DNA of 64,000 nucleotides. It comes from Prorocentrum cordatum. Its lineage: Eukaryota; Sar; Dinophyceae; Prorocentrales; Prorocentraceae. A program made the position numbers and the translations under genes. Positions within the stretch are counted from its first letter, which is position 1. Every line of letters begins with the position of its first letter. The DNA lies in NCBI GenBank assembly GCA_963575745.1, contig CAUYUJ010017916.1, positions 152,188-216,187 on the forward strand. Direction: 5' to 3'. The notes under the pieces are model-generated. The model saw only the letters and a program-made list of their open reading frames with translations. It did not search any database and was not told the DNA's origin. Shown piece by piece: positions 41,701 through 51,797 of this stretch.

Positions 41701-41701
41701 G

Positions 41702-41832
41702 TGGAGGAGGAGGAGAAGGAGGAGGAGCAGGGGGAGCAGGAGGAGGAGAAAGAGGAGGAGGAGGAGGAGGAGGAGGAGGAGAAGGAGGAGGAGGAGGAGG
41801 ACGAGGACGAGGAGGAGGAGGAGGAGGAGGGG
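41702..41832. repeat. (GGA)n tract
   Basis: GGA/GAG triplets with GAC and AAG interruptions. A short CCT/CATCAT tract follows at 41955-41995. Confidence 0.95.
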
Positions 41833-42049
41833 GCGGGCGCCGCGCGCCCGTTCTCGCCTGGGGGTCGGCCTCTCGCCGCAGACGCGCGAGCAGGGGCTCG
41901 ACGACAGCCAGTCCGTCGAAAAAGGACGCACGAGAAGAGTCCCCACCTCATCCCCCTCGTCCTCCTCCTCCTGCTCCTCATCATCATCATCGTCGCGCGT
42001 CCCGAGGCGCCAGGGGCATTCCACAAGTTCACAAAGAAGAACATCGCTG

Positions 42050-42601
42050 TAGCAAGTCTACCTCTGAAACAGAGGGTCAAACACACAGCACTTTATGGTT
42101 GGCCTTCCCCAAAGCAAGGAGGGCAACATGCACGGGAAGGTATGGAGACAAGGTCAACATACGCAGCGCAAGAAATGAAGACAATGAGAGCGTGAGACCT
42201 GCATGTCAAGAAGCGCAGCACACTACAGGAGGACAGTCACAGCAGCAAGCAATGTATGACTCATCAACACAACCTGCAAGGGAACGAAGTAAAGAAGACA
42301 CGACAATTCGCATGACAGGAATAAGAACAACATAGGCGAAAAAAAAGCAGCATGTGAGCAAACCGGTCAAGACTTCCTTCGCAGAGACAAAACGTTGCAA
42401 GGTGAACAAAATAAGCACCGAAGAATAATACATGTGTGGCGGGATATTCACCAGTCAACTGTTACATGAGAAACGGCAATTTGTGAACAATCCTACCAAG
42501 CCGAAAAGTGTGGCATAATTCACAACGATACAATAGCAACGTGCACGCGATTCAAATTGTCAACAAGCCAAACAGGCCCATACAGCTCCTCGTTGCAGAT
42601 G
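42050..42601 (-). other. Putative 3' UTR of the retrogene
   Basis: On the minus strand the 550 nt after the stop are clearly T-rich and less GC-rich than the window (TTTGGCTTGTTGACAATTTG, GTTCTTATTCCTGTC). This suits a transcript 3' end. No poly(T) on the plus strand marks an old poly(A) tail. Confidence 0.45.
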
Positions 42602-43594
42602 CTACTGCTGCTGACAAGTCGCGTCGGTGGGCGGTCCAATGCCCTGCAGCCCATCACCATTGGCACGAGAGGTAGCAGAGGGGGCAGCAGCTGGGATGTG
42701 CCGAAGTGTCGGCGCATCGCGAACAAACTGTCGATATTCGGCGCTGTCTAACACCTGCATCTCCATGAGCTTTCTCTTGAACGGCTGGGGCCGCTTACCA
42801 GAGTACGTAAAGGGAGCAATTGTGTCCGCGTGCATTGCGTGGAGGAGCTTTCTCTTGAAAGGCTGGGGCCACACACCAGTGAAAGCGAAGGGTGCAATGG
42901 TGGCCGCGTGCACTGCGCAGAGCTCCACTACAGTGCTGTCCACCATCGGGCTGTGAGCCTCCCAAATGCATGGCGCATATCCGCTGGCCCCCAGTAATCC
43001 ACCCTCAGCATACTCCGAACCGGGGGGGGGGACCCCGATCTCGGGTCTCTCGAGCAGCGCCTCCAGCAAGCCTGCGGCTGGGCAGTCCTCACCCTCAGGG
43101 GCCCTATCGCCCAGCTCCTCCATCGGCGCGTCGAGCAAAGGCCAGACACCAGGTGGCCGCTGCGGCCAAAAAGGAAGAGCGTCGCGTCGGAGCTCTCCTC
43201 GCACAGGCGCATGGTCCACCGCCTTCGAACGCCTCTGGATGGAGTTGAACTCTGTCTGGGATGAGCCAGCCAGGATGTCGGCGCTGATGTCGAAGACGTG
43301 CGAGGCCGTGTTCTGCAGCTTGGAGGGTGTGCGGCCCTTAAGCGCAGCAGCAATGACGGGGGCCACGAGCTGGAGGCGCTTGGATAGCTGGGAGTCGTCT
43401 CCAAGCACCGCCCTGAGTTCCTCCAGCTGGTCCATCAGCACCGCCTTCTCGCTCGTGAGCTTCCTCACAAAATTGTCTGCTGCTGTCACCACCCGCGCGC
43501 GCCGCGCGCGCCTGCTTGCCGCGCCGCTCTCCATGTCTCGCCACGCACCAGGGGCGAGTCCCGCTGCCATCTTACACCCAGCATCCGGCGCCAT
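42602..43594 (-). CDS. Intronless 330-codon retrogene, function unknown
   Basis: One uninterrupted frame from ATG (43594) to TAG (42604-42602). The start is favoured because the spliced-leader relics end 38 nt upstream; one upstream ATG (ATG TGC TAG) gives a two-codon uORF. The predicted protein has a basic patch (SRRARRARVV, about residues 27-36), a helical region (TSEKAVLMDQLEELRAVLGD, about 48-67), an acidic centre, and a C-terminal tandem duplication of about 27 residues: HAATIAPFAFTGVWPQPFKR then HADTIAPFTYSGKRPQPFKR. No domain is recognised. Absence of introns plus SL sequence in genomic DNA indicates origin by reverse transcription of a mature mRNA, as known for many dinoflagellate genes. 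The intact frame argues that it is, or recently was, functional. The product's role cannot be told. Confidence 0.8.
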   Translation of the reverse strand: MAPDAGCKMAAGLAPGAWRDMESGAASRRARRARVVTAADNFVRKLTSEKAVLMDQLEELRAVLGDDSQLSKRLQLVAPVIAAALKGRTPSKLQNTASHVFDISADILAGSSQTEFNSIQRRSKAVDHAPVRGELRRDALPFWPQRPPGVWPLLDAPMEELGDRAPEGEDCPAAGLLEALLERPEIGVPPPGSEYAEGGLLGASGYAPCIWEAHSPMVDSTVVELCAVHAATIAPFAFTGVWPQPFKRKLLHAMHADTIAPFTYSGKRPQPFKRKLMEMQVLDSAEYRQFVRDAPTLRHIPAAAPSATSRANGDGLQGIGPPTDATCQQQ

Positions 43595-43632
43595 GAGCTA
43601 GCACATAGAGCCAAGATGTTGGGGGTGCCTGG

Positions 43633-43669
43633 CTTGAGCCAAAATGGCTTGAGCCAAAATGGCTACGGT
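43633..43669 (-). other. Tandem spliced-leader relics: one full, one truncated
   Basis: On the minus strand 43669-43648 is a complete 22-nt dinoflagellate SL (A, then CCGTAG, then CCATTTTGGCTCAAG). It is followed without spacer at 43647-43633 by a second copy of CCATTTTGGCTCAAG that lacks the first seven bases. The truncation falls exactly after the internal AG of CCGTAG, which can act as a trans-splice acceptor. The simplest history is an mRNA with an SL integrated, transcribed again, trans-spliced at the AG inside the old SL, and integrated a second time. Confidence 0.95.
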
Positions 43670-43670
43670 C

Positions 43671-43795
43671 CCTCCTCCTCCTCGTCCTCCTCGTCCTCCT
43701 CGTCCTCCTCGTCCTCCTCGTCCTCCTCCTCCTCCTCCTCCTCCTCCTCCTCCTCCCTGCCTCCTCCTCCTCCTTCTCCTCCTCCTCCTCCTCTC
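43671..43795. repeat. (TCC)n/(TCG)n tract abutting the SL relic
   Basis: CCTCGTCCTCCTCGTCC then pure CCT triplets. It begins two bases from the outer end of the complete SL, so the purine strand is directly upstream of the retrogene. Confidence 0.95.
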
Positions 43796-44190
43796 CCTTC
43801 GCCCCTATTCCTGAGAAGCACAATCAAACTCGTCGGATGAGGACGTACGATCAAGATGCAAGGGTCTTGGAAGGCCGTACCGGCACTATGCGAGCGGGGC
43901 GTGGCCAGCGAAAGCGGCCACGGATAAGCCGAAGGTGAAGGATGCAAGGGTAACCTAGGAAAGTCGTTCATCCTTCCTATGTGGGTTGACTCTACATAAT
44001 TCTCGTCGGGTCATACGTAGAATGTTCGTAGATCTACGAACACGCTACGCATGCCTCATGGCGTCCACGATCAAATCAATTCTGGGGTAAATCCATTTGC
44101 TCGAGGCATGTGGGGCGATCGGGGCCCGTGCCGAGACCCCCGACGGCATGATTGTTTCACAACGGTGAAATCGAGCTCCCGTGAGATCCT

Positions 44191-44346
44191 GGCGATGCAT
44201 TTTTTCACAACGGGCGTTCTCGCCAAGCTTCGGGGCCCAGAACCCTTACAGATCGATCCTGCTCGAAAAATGATGCAGAGAGATTGGGTCTAGGGCTCTG
44301 GTCGTGGTGTTCCGCGTTGTTTCAAACATTTCGACGTCGGATCTCA
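44191..44346. mobile_element. TGAGATCC inverted-repeat element, copy 2
   Basis: TGAGATCCTGGCGATGCATT TTTTCA at the left, GACGTCGGATCTCA at the right. Core CTTACAGATCGATCCTGCTC and GATTGGGTCTAGGGC as in the copies at 37692 and 45671. Confidence 0.85.
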
Positions 44347-44359
44347 GGATCTGTCGGGG

Positions 44360-44590
44360 GACGAATACCGCGGTCTCCCAGCACCGCCGCAAGGGGTGGC
44401 GTCGTCCGACATGCATCGAAACCCCCACGGAAGCGGAGCAATGCGAGGCTGAGGAGGGTGAAGTGGGGAGGCGGGAGGCGACATAGAGAGGGAGGTCGAA
44501 AGAGGGATGAAGGAGGGCGAGGAGGGGGAGGGATGAGAGAGAGAGGTGGGAGGGCTAAAGAAAAAGAGGGAGGAAGAGGACGACCCAGGC
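44360..44590. repeat. Inverted partner of 47210-47425
   Basis: Read on the minus strand it matches the plus strand at 47210-47425: CGCCTCCCGCCTCCCCACTTC, GCTCCGCTTCCGTGG and ATGCATGTCGGACGA. A frame with PASPLHPPQPR, APLPW and SDD is retained in both copies. See findings. Confidence 0.75.
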
Positions 44591-44619
44591 CCCCGATCTT
44601 CTTCCATCCTGAGTCGTCT

Positions 44620-45075
44620 TTGACGGCCCCTCCGATCAAGGTCTGGACCCCTTCCCTGAGGTTCGGACCCCTTCCCCAGACATGCGACGTCCTGATTTTT
44701 TCAATGCGGAGTCTCTGAAGCCGCGACCCTCTCCCCGGGCCCGGTTTTTCACCCCGAGTTGCTGTTGACGGTCCCGAGGCCCGGCGAGGGCCCCCCGAGG
44801 CCAAAAATTGGCCAAAGACCTCCCGTCCTGATTTGTTCGACGCGATCGTGTCTGGGTCTGAGACCCCTTCCCTGAGGCTTGGACCCCTCCCCCTTCCCAA
44901 AGTCTGGGCTCCGTGGGCCCGCGCTCCCTCCCGAGTCGCGTTTTTGATGGGCCCCGGGGCATGATGGCGAGAGCCCCTATAGAGGCCGAAGACTGGCAAA
45001 ACCTGCCATGATCAAGGATGCTCCTCGATGGCCCTCGCCGAAGGAACAATGCGCACGTCCGAGCGATGCCAAGTG
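44620..45075. mobile_element. CCCAGACATGCG-type element and CATCGCTCGGACG fragment
   Basis: 44683-44855: CAGACATGCGACGTCCTGAT to GACGCGATCGTGTCTGGG. 45008-45070: GATCAAGGATGCTCCTCGAT to ACGTCCGAGCGATG, the right half of the CATCGCTCGGACG element. Confidence 0.75.
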
Positions 45076-45479
45076 GTGCTCCACCCACGGGCTCTGCCCG
45101 CCCGCGTTGCAGCCGCCGCGGCTGGCGCCCGAGCACCCGGAGGGCGTCCACGGGGCCCCCCGCGAGGTCGCCGCCGAGACGTCCAGCCCCGCGGGCATGC
45201 CGCGGGCATGCCGCGGCGCCCGCGGCGGGGGCGCGCCCGGCGGGCCGCGGGTGCGGCGGCGAGCCGCGCCATGCGCCTGGCGCTGGAGCGGCTGCGGACT
45301 CTCAAGCGCCGTGGCCCCTCGGTCCTCGAGCGCTGCGTGCAAGGAGAAGGTCCAGAACGCTGAAGGACACGAGGAGCGGTGGTGTTAATATGGCTACGGG
45401 CATGGATCTGAAATGGCAGGAAACAGAAAACAGACAGGAGGGAGGAAGGGGAGGGAGGAGGTGAGCTCCTCCCAAACTC

Positions 45480-45608
45480 TGTTTTCCTCCTCCTCCTCCT
45501 CCTCCTCCTCACCCTTCTGCCCCTTCTACTCCTCCTCCTCCTCCTCCTCCTCCTCCTCCTCCTCCTCTTCCTCCTCATCCTCCTCCTCCTCCTCCTCGTC
45601 GTCCGCCT
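45480..45608. repeat. (TCC)n tract
   Basis: CCT triplets with brief interruptions. 45075-45370 before it is a GC-rich island with open frames but no identifiable exon. Confidence 0.93.
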
Positions 45609-45670
45609 CGTCGCGCCACCTCACGTATCGGTAGGACGGGTCAGGCGTTCGGACCTCTACGGTCAAGGCT

Positions 45671-45840
45671 CGGATCTTGGCGTCGCATTTTGTTGACAGC
45701 GGGCGTTTTCAGTGTTGCTCGGGCCTGGGGACCCTCACAGATCGATCCGGCTCAAAAAATGAAGCAGAAAGATGGGGTCTAGGGCTGTTGTCGTGGTTTT
45801 TCAATATGTTGTTTTTTGTTTTTCGAGACGTCGGATCTCA
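45671..45840. mobile_element. TGAGATCC inverted-repeat element, copy 3
   Basis: CGGATCTTGGCGTCGCATTT at the left, GAGACGTCGGATCTCA at the right. Core CCTCACAGATCGATCCGGCT. Confidence 0.8.
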
Positions 45841-46614
45841 GGGTCCACAGTCAACCCATATGGTAATAGATGCGCGGTAAGGATGCGACGGCCTTGGGCC
45901 CATGCCGAGGCTCTTCGAGCAGGGCTGGCCACCGCAAGTGCTCGACGACGGGCCGGAGACGACCGAAGAGGCAAGGATGCAAGGGTACCCTTGGGAAGTC
46001 GATCATCCTTACTATGGGGGTGGACTGTATCCTCGATCGGAGGTTGCTGAAGGTGTCCCGGGCCCAAGGTGGCCCTGGTCTTTCGCTCCAGTCTGGGGCC
46101 CCTGGGGCCCCTGGGGCCGCGTGAGGGGTGGCTGGGAGCAACCTGCGCCTCTGGGGACACCAAGATGTACCGATACCGCTTCTCCCCAGACCTCGCCCGG
46201 GGTGCGTGCTGACCAGGATCTCGGAGCGAATCCAGCGGTGGCAGCGAGGGCCTCCCAGGAGGCCGAAAAAGGGGAAAAAGGGCGAGGGGTGGAGGTGTGG
46301 GTACCTTTCCCTCCTCCGACTCTGGGAGCAACTTGCGCCTCCCTGTGGTCGGGAACTTTTGAGGGGGCAGCGCGTCGCCGCGGCGGCCCAAGCGGCACAG
46401 CGTGCCCCGCGAGCGAGCAGGCCGCCTCTGGGGGCCCCGCGGCAGGCCCAAGGGCACCGTCTTTCCCGCCGCTCGGCGGGGCAGAAGGCTCGGGGAGGGG
46501 ATCGAGGCACGGCCGCCTCTGGGGGCCGCGGGGTGGACAGCGTGCCGCGCGCCGAAGCGTGGTGGGCCAGCGCCGGCGGAGAGACACGCTATGCTTCGGA
46601 GGCAGCTCCGGGGG

Positions 46615-46960
46615 GCCTCCCACGGCATCTTGTCGGCTCTTGCTGGTCGACGCCAGTCGACGCTAAGTCGGCGCTAGTCGACGCTAAATCGACGCGAAAT
46701 CGGCGCGCTGTCATCGATTCCCAGACACTGATCGACGCTAGAAACGGACTTACGAGGGTATATCAGGCTCCAATTATTTGCCACGGAACTACCAAACAAT
46801 CTACAACGATTTTCGGAGAACCAGCGTCGAACCCAGGTCGAATCCATGTCGGGCTCGTAGAAGCCAAATCGAATCCACGTCGAATCCGCGTCGAGCCCAC
46901 GACACAATCCGCGTCGAGTCCGCATCGAGACCGCGTCGGGCAGAAGAAACGACACCTTAC
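46615..46960. repeat. TCGACGCTAG short-repeat block, copy 1
   Basis: TCGACGCTAG-type decamers, then ACTTACGAGGGTATATCAGG CTCC, are homologous to 52795-52980. A second degenerate repeat CGAATCCGCGTCGAG follows at 46825-46940. Confidence 0.75.
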
Positions 46961-47079
46961 GTCGGGGACGGACCAGGTCCCCCGAAGATGCAACGGAAGG
47001 GCTCAAGTCCTGCACTTGCTCCCCAGACCGCCCTGGCGTCGTACAGAGCACAGAAACGGGAGTCTGGCAGTTTTTGGCA

Positions 47080-47425
47080 TTTGGGGGCCCTCGCAGGACC
47101 TGGGACCATGAACAACGACTCGCAACCATAAAGCTGGTCCCGGGGAAGGGGTACAGACGTCTTGGGGTCCACTTCGTGAACAAGCATGACGTCGGGGGTC
47201 TGGGTCATCCTCTTCCTCCATTTTTCTCGTTAGCTCTCCCACCTCTCCTTCATCCCTCGCCCTCCCCGTCCATCTCCATCCCTCTCTCGACCTCCCTTTC
47301 TATGCCGCTTCCCGCCTCCCCACTCCACCCTCCTCAACCTCGCCCTGCTCCGCTTCCGTGGCATCTTCGATACATCTCGGACGATGTCATCCCTTGTGGT
47401 GATGCGGGGCGACCGGGGCATTGAT
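47080..47425. repeat. Superfamily fragment and pyrimidine-rich inverted partner
   Basis: 47085-47205 is a CCCAGACCCCC-superfamily fragment (GGGGCCCTCGCAGGACCTGG to GACGTCGGGGGTCTGGG). 47210-47425 is the inverted homologue of 44360-44590. Confidence 0.7.
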
Positions 47426-47429
47426 CTCC

Positions 47430-48905
47430 ATTAATACTTGGTTCCAAATGTCCCTGGGCTTTGTCCTAAGAGAGCTGCCTGGCGTACTCGGGATCGGCAT
47501 GTCGGCCGCCGTCCTCCCCGTCGGGATCCTGTCACGTCGAGTCCAAGAGGACGGCGGTAATTCCCCAGGCTGAACCACGGGCGTGCGTTGGACGCTTTTT
47601 TATAAAACAAGGAAAAACACACAAACAAACAAAATAAAAAACGCCCCCCCACATGAGGAGCTTCAGACCAATGGGACCGTCAAGCGACGCGCGGACTGCG
47701 AGCGGAAACTGCTCGACGGTCGGCCAACGACAGCGCCGCGCAATTCAATGCGAACGGCGCGCTGCTCCCGTGCTCGTTGGCGTTTAAACTTGACGTTTCC
47801 TTGTGGTGGCACGCGGCCAATGCTCAAACTCATTGTGGACATTCGCGCGCTCGTGCCGGGGCAAAAACCAATGGGCACGTCGGCCCTTGGCGGCGCTGGC
47901 AAGAGCCCCATGCAGCGCCCGGGGCCCGCCCCGCACAGGCGCGCATCGAAAAGCTTAGATCCACCCCAAAAACAAAGTTTAGGCACCAGGCGAAAGCAGT
48001 TCACATAAATTCCATATACCATCAATCTAAACCTTCCCGAAGCAGCTAGTCTCGCGCGGGAGTCCCAAAAAGTTTGTATGAACAGGAAACATGCGCTTAT
48101 ATGGACGCAGAAAAATTGGACCAATTGCCTTAAGAGAAACGCTCCCGATCTAAACTGCTCCGTCGGAGGAATTACGGGGGGGCGACGGAGGCGGGCGCGG
48201 GAGCCTTCGGCTGGGCCAGCGGCGCTGCCGTGCGAGGGACAGGTGGCCGTGGCGCGCGCGGCCCTGGGAATGCCGGCGCGGGCGCGGCCACACCGAGCGG
48301 GCCCCGGACGTCGCCGCGCGCGCGGGGCCCCCCTGCGGCAGCTGGCAATGATCTGGCCGACAGGGCGCCTACAGTTACGCTCATTCGCCGTAAATGCAAA
48401 ACGGTGACATGTAAAATTGATAGTTGTGGTGTCTGGGGTCGGTTTCCCACTGTTCATGTATGTGCGTCGCCAGGGCGTGCCCCGAGACTGAGTCTCCAGT
48501 GCCTGCGTAAGCTCCATGTCTGAAGGCTGGGCATCAGCACCCGAGACCCTCCAGGGCCCAGGGCCCAGAGGCTGAACCTCCCTCCAGTGTCCACGCAAAC
48601 CACCCGGAAATACTGACGGAGGTAGTCGTCGGTACTCCCCATGGCCGTTCAGCCCCAGCCTTGTCCTCCTCAGCTCCTTCCCGAAGACGCCTCGACATGA
48701 ACGAACCCTTGCTAGATACGAAGTCGTCTCTCACGGAGCCTTCGCCAAGCGTGCTGCGCCCATCACTTCAGACGACTGCGCGCACCGTGCACTGCTGCCG
48801 CCTGCGCAGATGCGGCCACCTCCGGTCTCCAGAGCCAGAGGCTCTCGGCGCTTACTACCAGCCCCTCAAATGAGACTCAGCAGGTGCAACACGGCTTACG
48901 CTAGT
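47430..48905. other. Unassigned DNA
   Basis: 47570-48130 is less GC-rich, with AACAAGGAAAAACAC-type sequence; 48170-48350 is a GC-rich island. No repeat family or recognisable coding exon. A 311-codon minus-strand frame (48598-47663) has no domain and no SL, so it is not called. Confidence 0.4.
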
Positions 48906-48909
48906 AGAA

Positions 48910-49091
48910 ACAGAAAAAGAGCCATGACCATAAACTTTTGGCGCTCCGCGCGAGATTCTTGGATCTGCGCTGGAACCCCCCTCCCTGAGCGCGCCAGGGG
49001 CGGCGCCAGAGGCGCCGCTGGGGGGGGCCCAGCGCGGATCCGAGAAATCCGCGCGGAGCGCCAACAGTTTACGTTTACGGCGTTTTTTCTC
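48910..49091. mobile_element. Foldback element, best copy
   Basis: Left arm CATAAACTTTTGGCGCTCCG CGCGAGATTCTTGGATCTGC GCTGG; right arm is its near-exact inverse ending AACAGTTTACGTTTACGGCG TTTTTTCT. Loop: GCGCGCCAGGGGCGGCGCC. Arms about 75 bp. Confidence 0.88.
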
Positions 49092-49099
49092 CTTGCGCC

Positions 49100-50040
49100 A
49101 TCCGCCGCCATCCGACGATCTGCGCCAGGCGGAGCCGCCGCCGCCGCCATCTCGCAGCCGCCGGCTGCCGCCGCGGCCGGCTTCTGGCTTCTGGCGAGGG
49201 GCGGGCGAGGGGCGAACGGCGCCACGCGGGCTGCACTCCCGCCAGGGCTGCGTCGGTCGAGCTCAGATGCCCGTTCCCGGGGGAGCTTCCTGGAGCCACT
49301 CGCTCCACGCATGCGTCGACGCTGCGTCGGGACCTGCGACGACTTGGGTCGGACTCGAGTCGAGCCAGAGTCGAAGCAGAGCCGGACCAGACTCGAAGCA
49401 GAGTCGAACAGATCCGTTGGGAAGGCCCCCAGGGAGGTTCCCAAGTGAGCATCTCACATCGAGGGTCCAGGCTGCGAGGGCGGCTCGGCACGCGAGCGCT
49501 GCCTGGAGCAGATGCATCGACCGAACAATCGTATAAGAAGTCTTGGGGCACATTCTTGGTCAATATTTGGGGGCCCTGAGGTGCCCCAAAGCTTCCCTGG
49601 GCCCCTGGGGTGGTCGCGGGTCAGGGAACTTCCGTGGGGCACCTGCTGACAATTTTTGAAAACCGAAAGGTACCGAAACCGCTGCTCCACGCACCTCTGC
49701 CGCGGCGCGCTCTGACGAGAACTCCGAGGCGCGCCCAGCCGTGGCGACGAGGGCCTGTGAGGAAGCCCAGCAGGGCGAGAACGAAGCCAGGGCAGCAGTA
49801 TTGGTACCTCATCCTCCTCTGAGGCAGGCCGATCGCTTCCATGCCGTGCCAACTGTGTGTCGAAGGCCCTGGGCGCCAGGGCGGCTCAGCACGCGAGCGC
49901 TGCCGGGAAGCCGAGCGGACGGCACCCCCATGGGCGCAGGCCGCGGAAGCGCCCCGCCGCCCGCCGCGGAAGCCCATCGAGGCCACAGCTATCTGGACCT
50001 ACCAGGGACATCGTGTAGCGCACTTGCGAGTGCCCATGCT
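49100..50040. other. Unassigned GC-rich DNA
   Basis: 49340-49415 has degenerate GAGTCGAGCCAGAGTCGAAG repeats. 49480-49720 and 49680-49890 share GCTCGGCACGCGAGCGCTGC / GGCTCAGCACGCGAGCGCTG. No gene recognised. Confidence 0.4.
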
Positions 50041-50049
50041 CAATGCAGA

Positions 50050-50225
50050 CACGTGTGCGTGTGTGTGTGTGTTGTTGTTTGTGTGTGGCGTTGTGTGTTT
50101 TGTGTTGTTGTGTGCTGTGTTATGTTGTGTTGTGTTGTGTCGTGTCGTGTTGTGTTGTGTTGTGCCGTGTTGTGCTGTGCTGTGCTGTGTTGTGCAGGTT
50201 TGTGTTGTGTGTGTGTGAGAGAGAG
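50050..50225. repeat. (GTGTT)n/(TGTGC)n simple repeat
   Basis: GTGTGTGTGTTGTTG passes into GTGTTGTGTTGTGTC units. Alternating purine-pyrimidine tract. Confidence 0.95.
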
Positions 50226-50349
50226 AGGGTTTGCCTTGGCGCCGCGCGTGCACAGCTACTAGAGCGCGCGTGCGCATCGCCTTTGCCGCGCCGCGGCGGG
50301 ACACAACGTGCTTGCCTCGGTACGGCCCACGAGCTCTTACCTTGAACTA

Positions 50350-50545
50350 TCGATTCATACCCTGCACACCTTCCTGCCGATGCCTGGGCATCGCCAGCTC
50401 GATGCCAGAGCATCACCAGGTCGATGCCCAGGGATCTGCTACGCCCAGCAACGTGGAGCTACGTCCATGGACTCATCCCTCGATGCATGCCTAGGCATGC
50501 CCATGCGGATGCCTAGGCATCAGCAGTGGTTTGCCAAGTCATACA
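50350..50545. repeat. CGATGCCTGGGCATC short repeats
   Basis: Irregular palindromic units such as GATGCCTGGGCATC, GATGCCCAGGGATC and GCATGCCTAGGCATGC. Confidence 0.6.
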
Positions 50546-50800
50546 CATGGCCATGCCCAAGCATGCTACGATGATGCGTAAGCGTCCAAGCTGGAGGGCG
50601 GCTTGGAGCAAGGCGAGCGGGCCGGCCCAATGTTTGCCGTTGCCTCCCAGATCTCCGACGATTGTATGTCCGAAGACTGGGCCCGTCATCGGGCCCTGTA
50701 GGGCCATCAGAAACGGACCCTAGAAAAGAGGGGGGCCTGACCCAGATCCAAGCCGCCAGACCCATCGGGGCCAGGGCTGCGCCCCGACTCCCGATCCCAG

Positions 50801-51000
50801 ACATGCGACGTCCTGATTTTCTCAATACGGGGTCCGTGGAAGTCTGGAGATTTTCCCCGGGACCGGAGTTTCGTCCTGTGAGTTGTTTTTTCTAAACGGT
50901 CCCGAGGTCCGGCGAGGGCCCCCGGAGGCAGAAAAAATCTGCCAAAAGCCTCCTGTCCTGCTTCTCTTCGGCTTTTGCGACGCGCTCGTGCCTGGGATCC
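50801..51000. mobile_element. CCCAGACATGCG-type element copy
   Basis: CCCAGACATGCGACGTCCTG ATTTTCTCAATACGG through CTAAACGGTCCCGAGGTCCG to GCGACGCGCTCGTGCCTGGG. Confidence 0.8.
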
Positions 51001-51119
51001 CCATGAAGGTCCCTCCGGGCCGCCGCCGCCATGGCAAGAGGGCCACCCCGCCCGCCGGGGCGCCTGCGCTGCGCCCCGGGCCGCCCGACCGCCATGATTT
51101 TCCCGACCACCCCGGGCCG

Positions 51120-51445
51120 CCCAGACCCCCGACGTCGTGATGCTCCTACAACGTCGACCTCCAGAGTTCTGGACCCCTTCCCTGGGACCGGGCTTTCATC
51201 CTGCAACCCAGACGCTCAAACTCTTCTATATCTATATATATATATATATACACAAGATTCTTGTTAATATAAAAGAGAAGACCAGCTGGACGTATGATTT
51301 AAAAGCACAATGTAAAAATTTCTTTGAAACCCATCTTGAAAACCATGTTCCTCTTTTATAGATGCTTCTTGACGGTCTCGCGAGGCCCGGCGAGGGCCCC
51401 CTGAGGCCGCAAATGGCAAAAAATCTTCCGTCGCGATGTCTTCAC
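51120..51445. mobile_element. CCCAGACCCCC element split by an AT-rich insertion
   Basis: Left part 51120-51205 (CCAGACCCCCGACGTCGTGA to GGGACCGGGCTTTCATCCTG) and right part 51362-51440 (GATGCTTCTTGACGGTCTCG to CTTCCGTCGCGATGTCTTCA) are separated by about 155 bp of AT-rich DNA containing (TA)n at 51222-51252. Confidence 0.65.
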
Positions 51446-51526
51446 AGCGCGAGAGGGGCGGTGTGGGAGGGCCGCCCAGCCCACCGCCGCCGGAGAGGGA
51501 CCGCCCGGAGCGCCGGGGCCCATTCG

Positions 51527-51712
51527 GGAGCGGCCAAGAGGGGGGTGTCCAAGAGGGGGGGGTGCAAATCATGACCGGCGGCACGTGCGCGGCCCAGCGG
51601 GGGGGCCAGGGACGTAATGAAATAAGAAAGGGCGCCACGAGATCTGGGGAGATATCATGGCCCACGCCAAGATATCCACCCCCCCTAGTCATCACCCCCC
51701 TCTTTGCCGCCC
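51527..51712. mobile_element. TCGGGAGCGGC inverted-repeat element, copy 2
   Basis: Nearly identical to 10033-10226. Flanks GGAGCGCCGGGGCCC and CCCCTGCATGTG reconstruct the uninterrupted GGGGCCCCTGCATGTG at 52178-52193. Confidence 0.88.
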
Positions 51713-51797
51713 CCGACCCCTGCATGTGCCCCGAGCGGAGCTAGGACCCTCCGGCCCAGACTGCAGCGGGCAAGGCGGCGCCCGGATCCCCTGAAGC

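Noticed and set aside
47663-48598. 311-codon minus-strand frame
   Set aside because: No domain, no SL, and composition changes abruptly along the frame; probably open by chance.
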